DNA of 39,235 nt from Chlamydiia bacterium (GTDB lineage Bacteria > Chlamydiota > Chlamydiia > Chlamydiales > Parachlamydiaceae), in assembly GCA_020440465.1 (NCBI GenBank), contig JAGROB010000019.1:1-39235 (forward strand). Reading direction: 5' to 3'. Numbering within the stretch: the stretch's first letter is position 1; every line of letters starts with the position of its first letter. Made by a program: the position numbers and the translations under genes. The notes beneath the pieces are model-generated. The model did not search any database and had not been told where the DNA came from. It was given only the letters and a program-made list of their open reading frames with translations. Below, piece after piece: positions 38,398-39,235 of this stretch.

Positions 38398-39235
38398 ACA
38401 TGATCCAGGCTTTAAATCATACGCTTCATGAAGCCTTTGAGAAGGACCCCAAGCTTTTGACCTTTGGAGAGGACGTGGGAGCCTTCGGCGGCGTGTTTCG
38501 AGTGACGGCCGGACTTCAAAAAAAATTCGGGGAAGAGCGCTGTTTTAACAGCCCCCTTTGTGAACAGGGAATCATCGGCTTCGGCATCGGAATTGCCCAA
38601 AAAGGGTTAAGGCCCATCTGTGAAATCCAGTTTGCCGACTACATTTTCCCTGCGTACGATCAAATTGTGAATGAGCTTGCCAAGATGCGCTATCGAACGG
38701 GGGGACAGTATACCGCTCCCGTAGTCATCAGAACGCCTTACGGCGGAGGGATTCGGGGAGGACACTATCATTCGCAGTCACCCGAATCGCAATTTACTCA
38801 CACGCCCGGTTTAAATGTGGTTTTTGTTTCTTCTCCTTATGACGCGAAGGGGCTTTTGAACACCGCGTTAAAGTCGCCTGATCCGGTGCTGTTTTTCGAG
38901 CCGAAACGAATTTACCGAGCGATTAAAGAAGAAGTTCCCGAGACGTATTATGAGATCCCTTTTGGTCAAGCCGATGTGGCAAAATTGGGGGATGACGTTA
39001 CGTTAATTGGGTGGGGCGCACAGCACCACCAGAATATGCAAGCCGCTTTAGAGCTTGAAGCGGAAGGAGTCGGGGTAGAAGTAATCAACTTAAGAACGCT
39101 TGTTCCGCTTGATATCGATACCGTGGCTCACAGTGTCAGAAAAACGGGGCGGTGCGTGATTGCGCATGAGGCTCCCGTGACTTCGGGCTTCGGGGCGGAG
39201 CTTTTGTCCCGGATTATGGAAACCTGTTTTTGGTC
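38385..39235 (+). CDS. bkdB: branched-chain 2-oxoacid dehydrogenase E1 component, beta subunit (3' truncated by window)
   Basis: The first 283 codons of the beta subunit run off the window edge; the family is about 325-340 residues, so some 40-55 are missing. MPEMNMIQALNHTLHEAF, LTFGEDVGAFGGVFRVT, GIGIAQKGLRPICEIQFADY and the branched-chain hallmark GGHYHSQSPE are present. The C-terminal transketolase domain begins near VTLIGWGAQ. The ATG at 38385 has GAGGAG 11 bases upstream and overlaps bkdA by 13 bases; an ATGA start at 38394 is an alternative. It forms the E1 heterotetramer with the alpha subunit. E2 is probably just outside. Confidence 0.93.
   Translation, partial: MPEMNMIQALNHTLHEAFEKDPKLLTFGEDVGAFGGVFRVTAGLQKKFGEERCFNSPLCEQGIIGFGIGIAQKGLRPICEIQFADYIFPAYDQIVNELAKMRYRTGGQYTAPVVIRTPYGGGIRGGHYHSQSPESQFTHTPGLNVVFVSSPYDAKGLLNTALKSPDPVLFFEPKRIYRAIKEEVPETYYEIPFGQADVAKLGDDVTLIGWGAQHHQNMQAALELEAEGVGVEVINLRTLVPLDIDTVAHSVRKTGRCVIAHEAPVTSGFGAELLSRIMETCFW

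Overview
The window looks like chromosome from a member of the Chlamydiae, most likely an environmental family such as Waddliaceae, Criblamydiaceae or Parachlamydiaceae. From memory of Chlamydia trachomatis gene order, three blocks are chlamydial: rng-plsB-ptr/rpmF-plsX, glmM-glmS-tyrP next to ftsY and sucCD, and lpxB-pcnB. The plant-type PlsB, TyrP permease, GltT-type symporter and Inc-like small bilobed membrane proteins agree. GC looks mid-40s percent by eye. The family-level placement is a guess. No IS element, tRNA, rRNA or CRISPR was seen.

Layout. (1) 1-7633, plus strand: two small unknown proteins, then RNase G, PlsB, a secreted M16 protease, YceD/DUF177, ribosomal protein L32 and PlsX. 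(2) 7634-8059: a 426-base gap with a long perfect inverted repeat. (3) 17515 down to 8060, minus strand: nine tightly packed genes (glmM, glmS, tyrP, pcnB, a hydrolase, a family 2 glycosyltransferase, a LABN membrane protein, lpxB, a DUF374 acyltransferase) behind one recognisable promoter. They join amino-sugar supply to lipid A disaccharide synthesis. (4) 17625-18486: an Inc-like membrane protein and a secreted Tyr/His-rich protein converging on a repeat-built inverted repeat. (5) ftsY, then divergent sucC-sucD and a site-2-type protease. (6) 22750-29424: a sugar-nucleotidyltransferase-like protein, an M20 peptidase, a dicarboxylate/glutamate symporter, upp coupled to a patatin phospholipase, and an outer-membrane barrel. 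(7) 29509-34884: an acyl-CoA degradation operon (acyl-CoA dehydrogenase, acyl-CoA carboxylase CT subunit, AtuA in two pieces, crotonase) resembling the atu/liu acyclic-terpene/leucine logic. (8) 34935-37287, minus strand: a DUF4143 ATPase behind an operator-like promoter, an Inc-like protein and a thioesterase. (9) 37330-end: branched-chain 2-oxoacid dehydrogenase E1 alpha and E1 beta, the latter cut by the window edge.

The genes converge on lipid metabolism: phospholipid acylation (PlsX, PlsB), lipid A, lipases and thioesterase, branched acyl-CoA production (BCKDH) and branched acyl-CoA breakdown (the atu-like operon).

The most unusual signals are long inverted repeats at three of five convergent gene junctions, two with arms built of short tandem units and one with a motif repeated within its arm; the compact atu-like operon with a crotonase lacking one of the two usual catalytic glutamates; -10 hexamers only 6-12 bases before start codons, suggesting leaderless or near-leaderless mRNAs; and paired pseudo-palindromes over the DUF4143 promoter.
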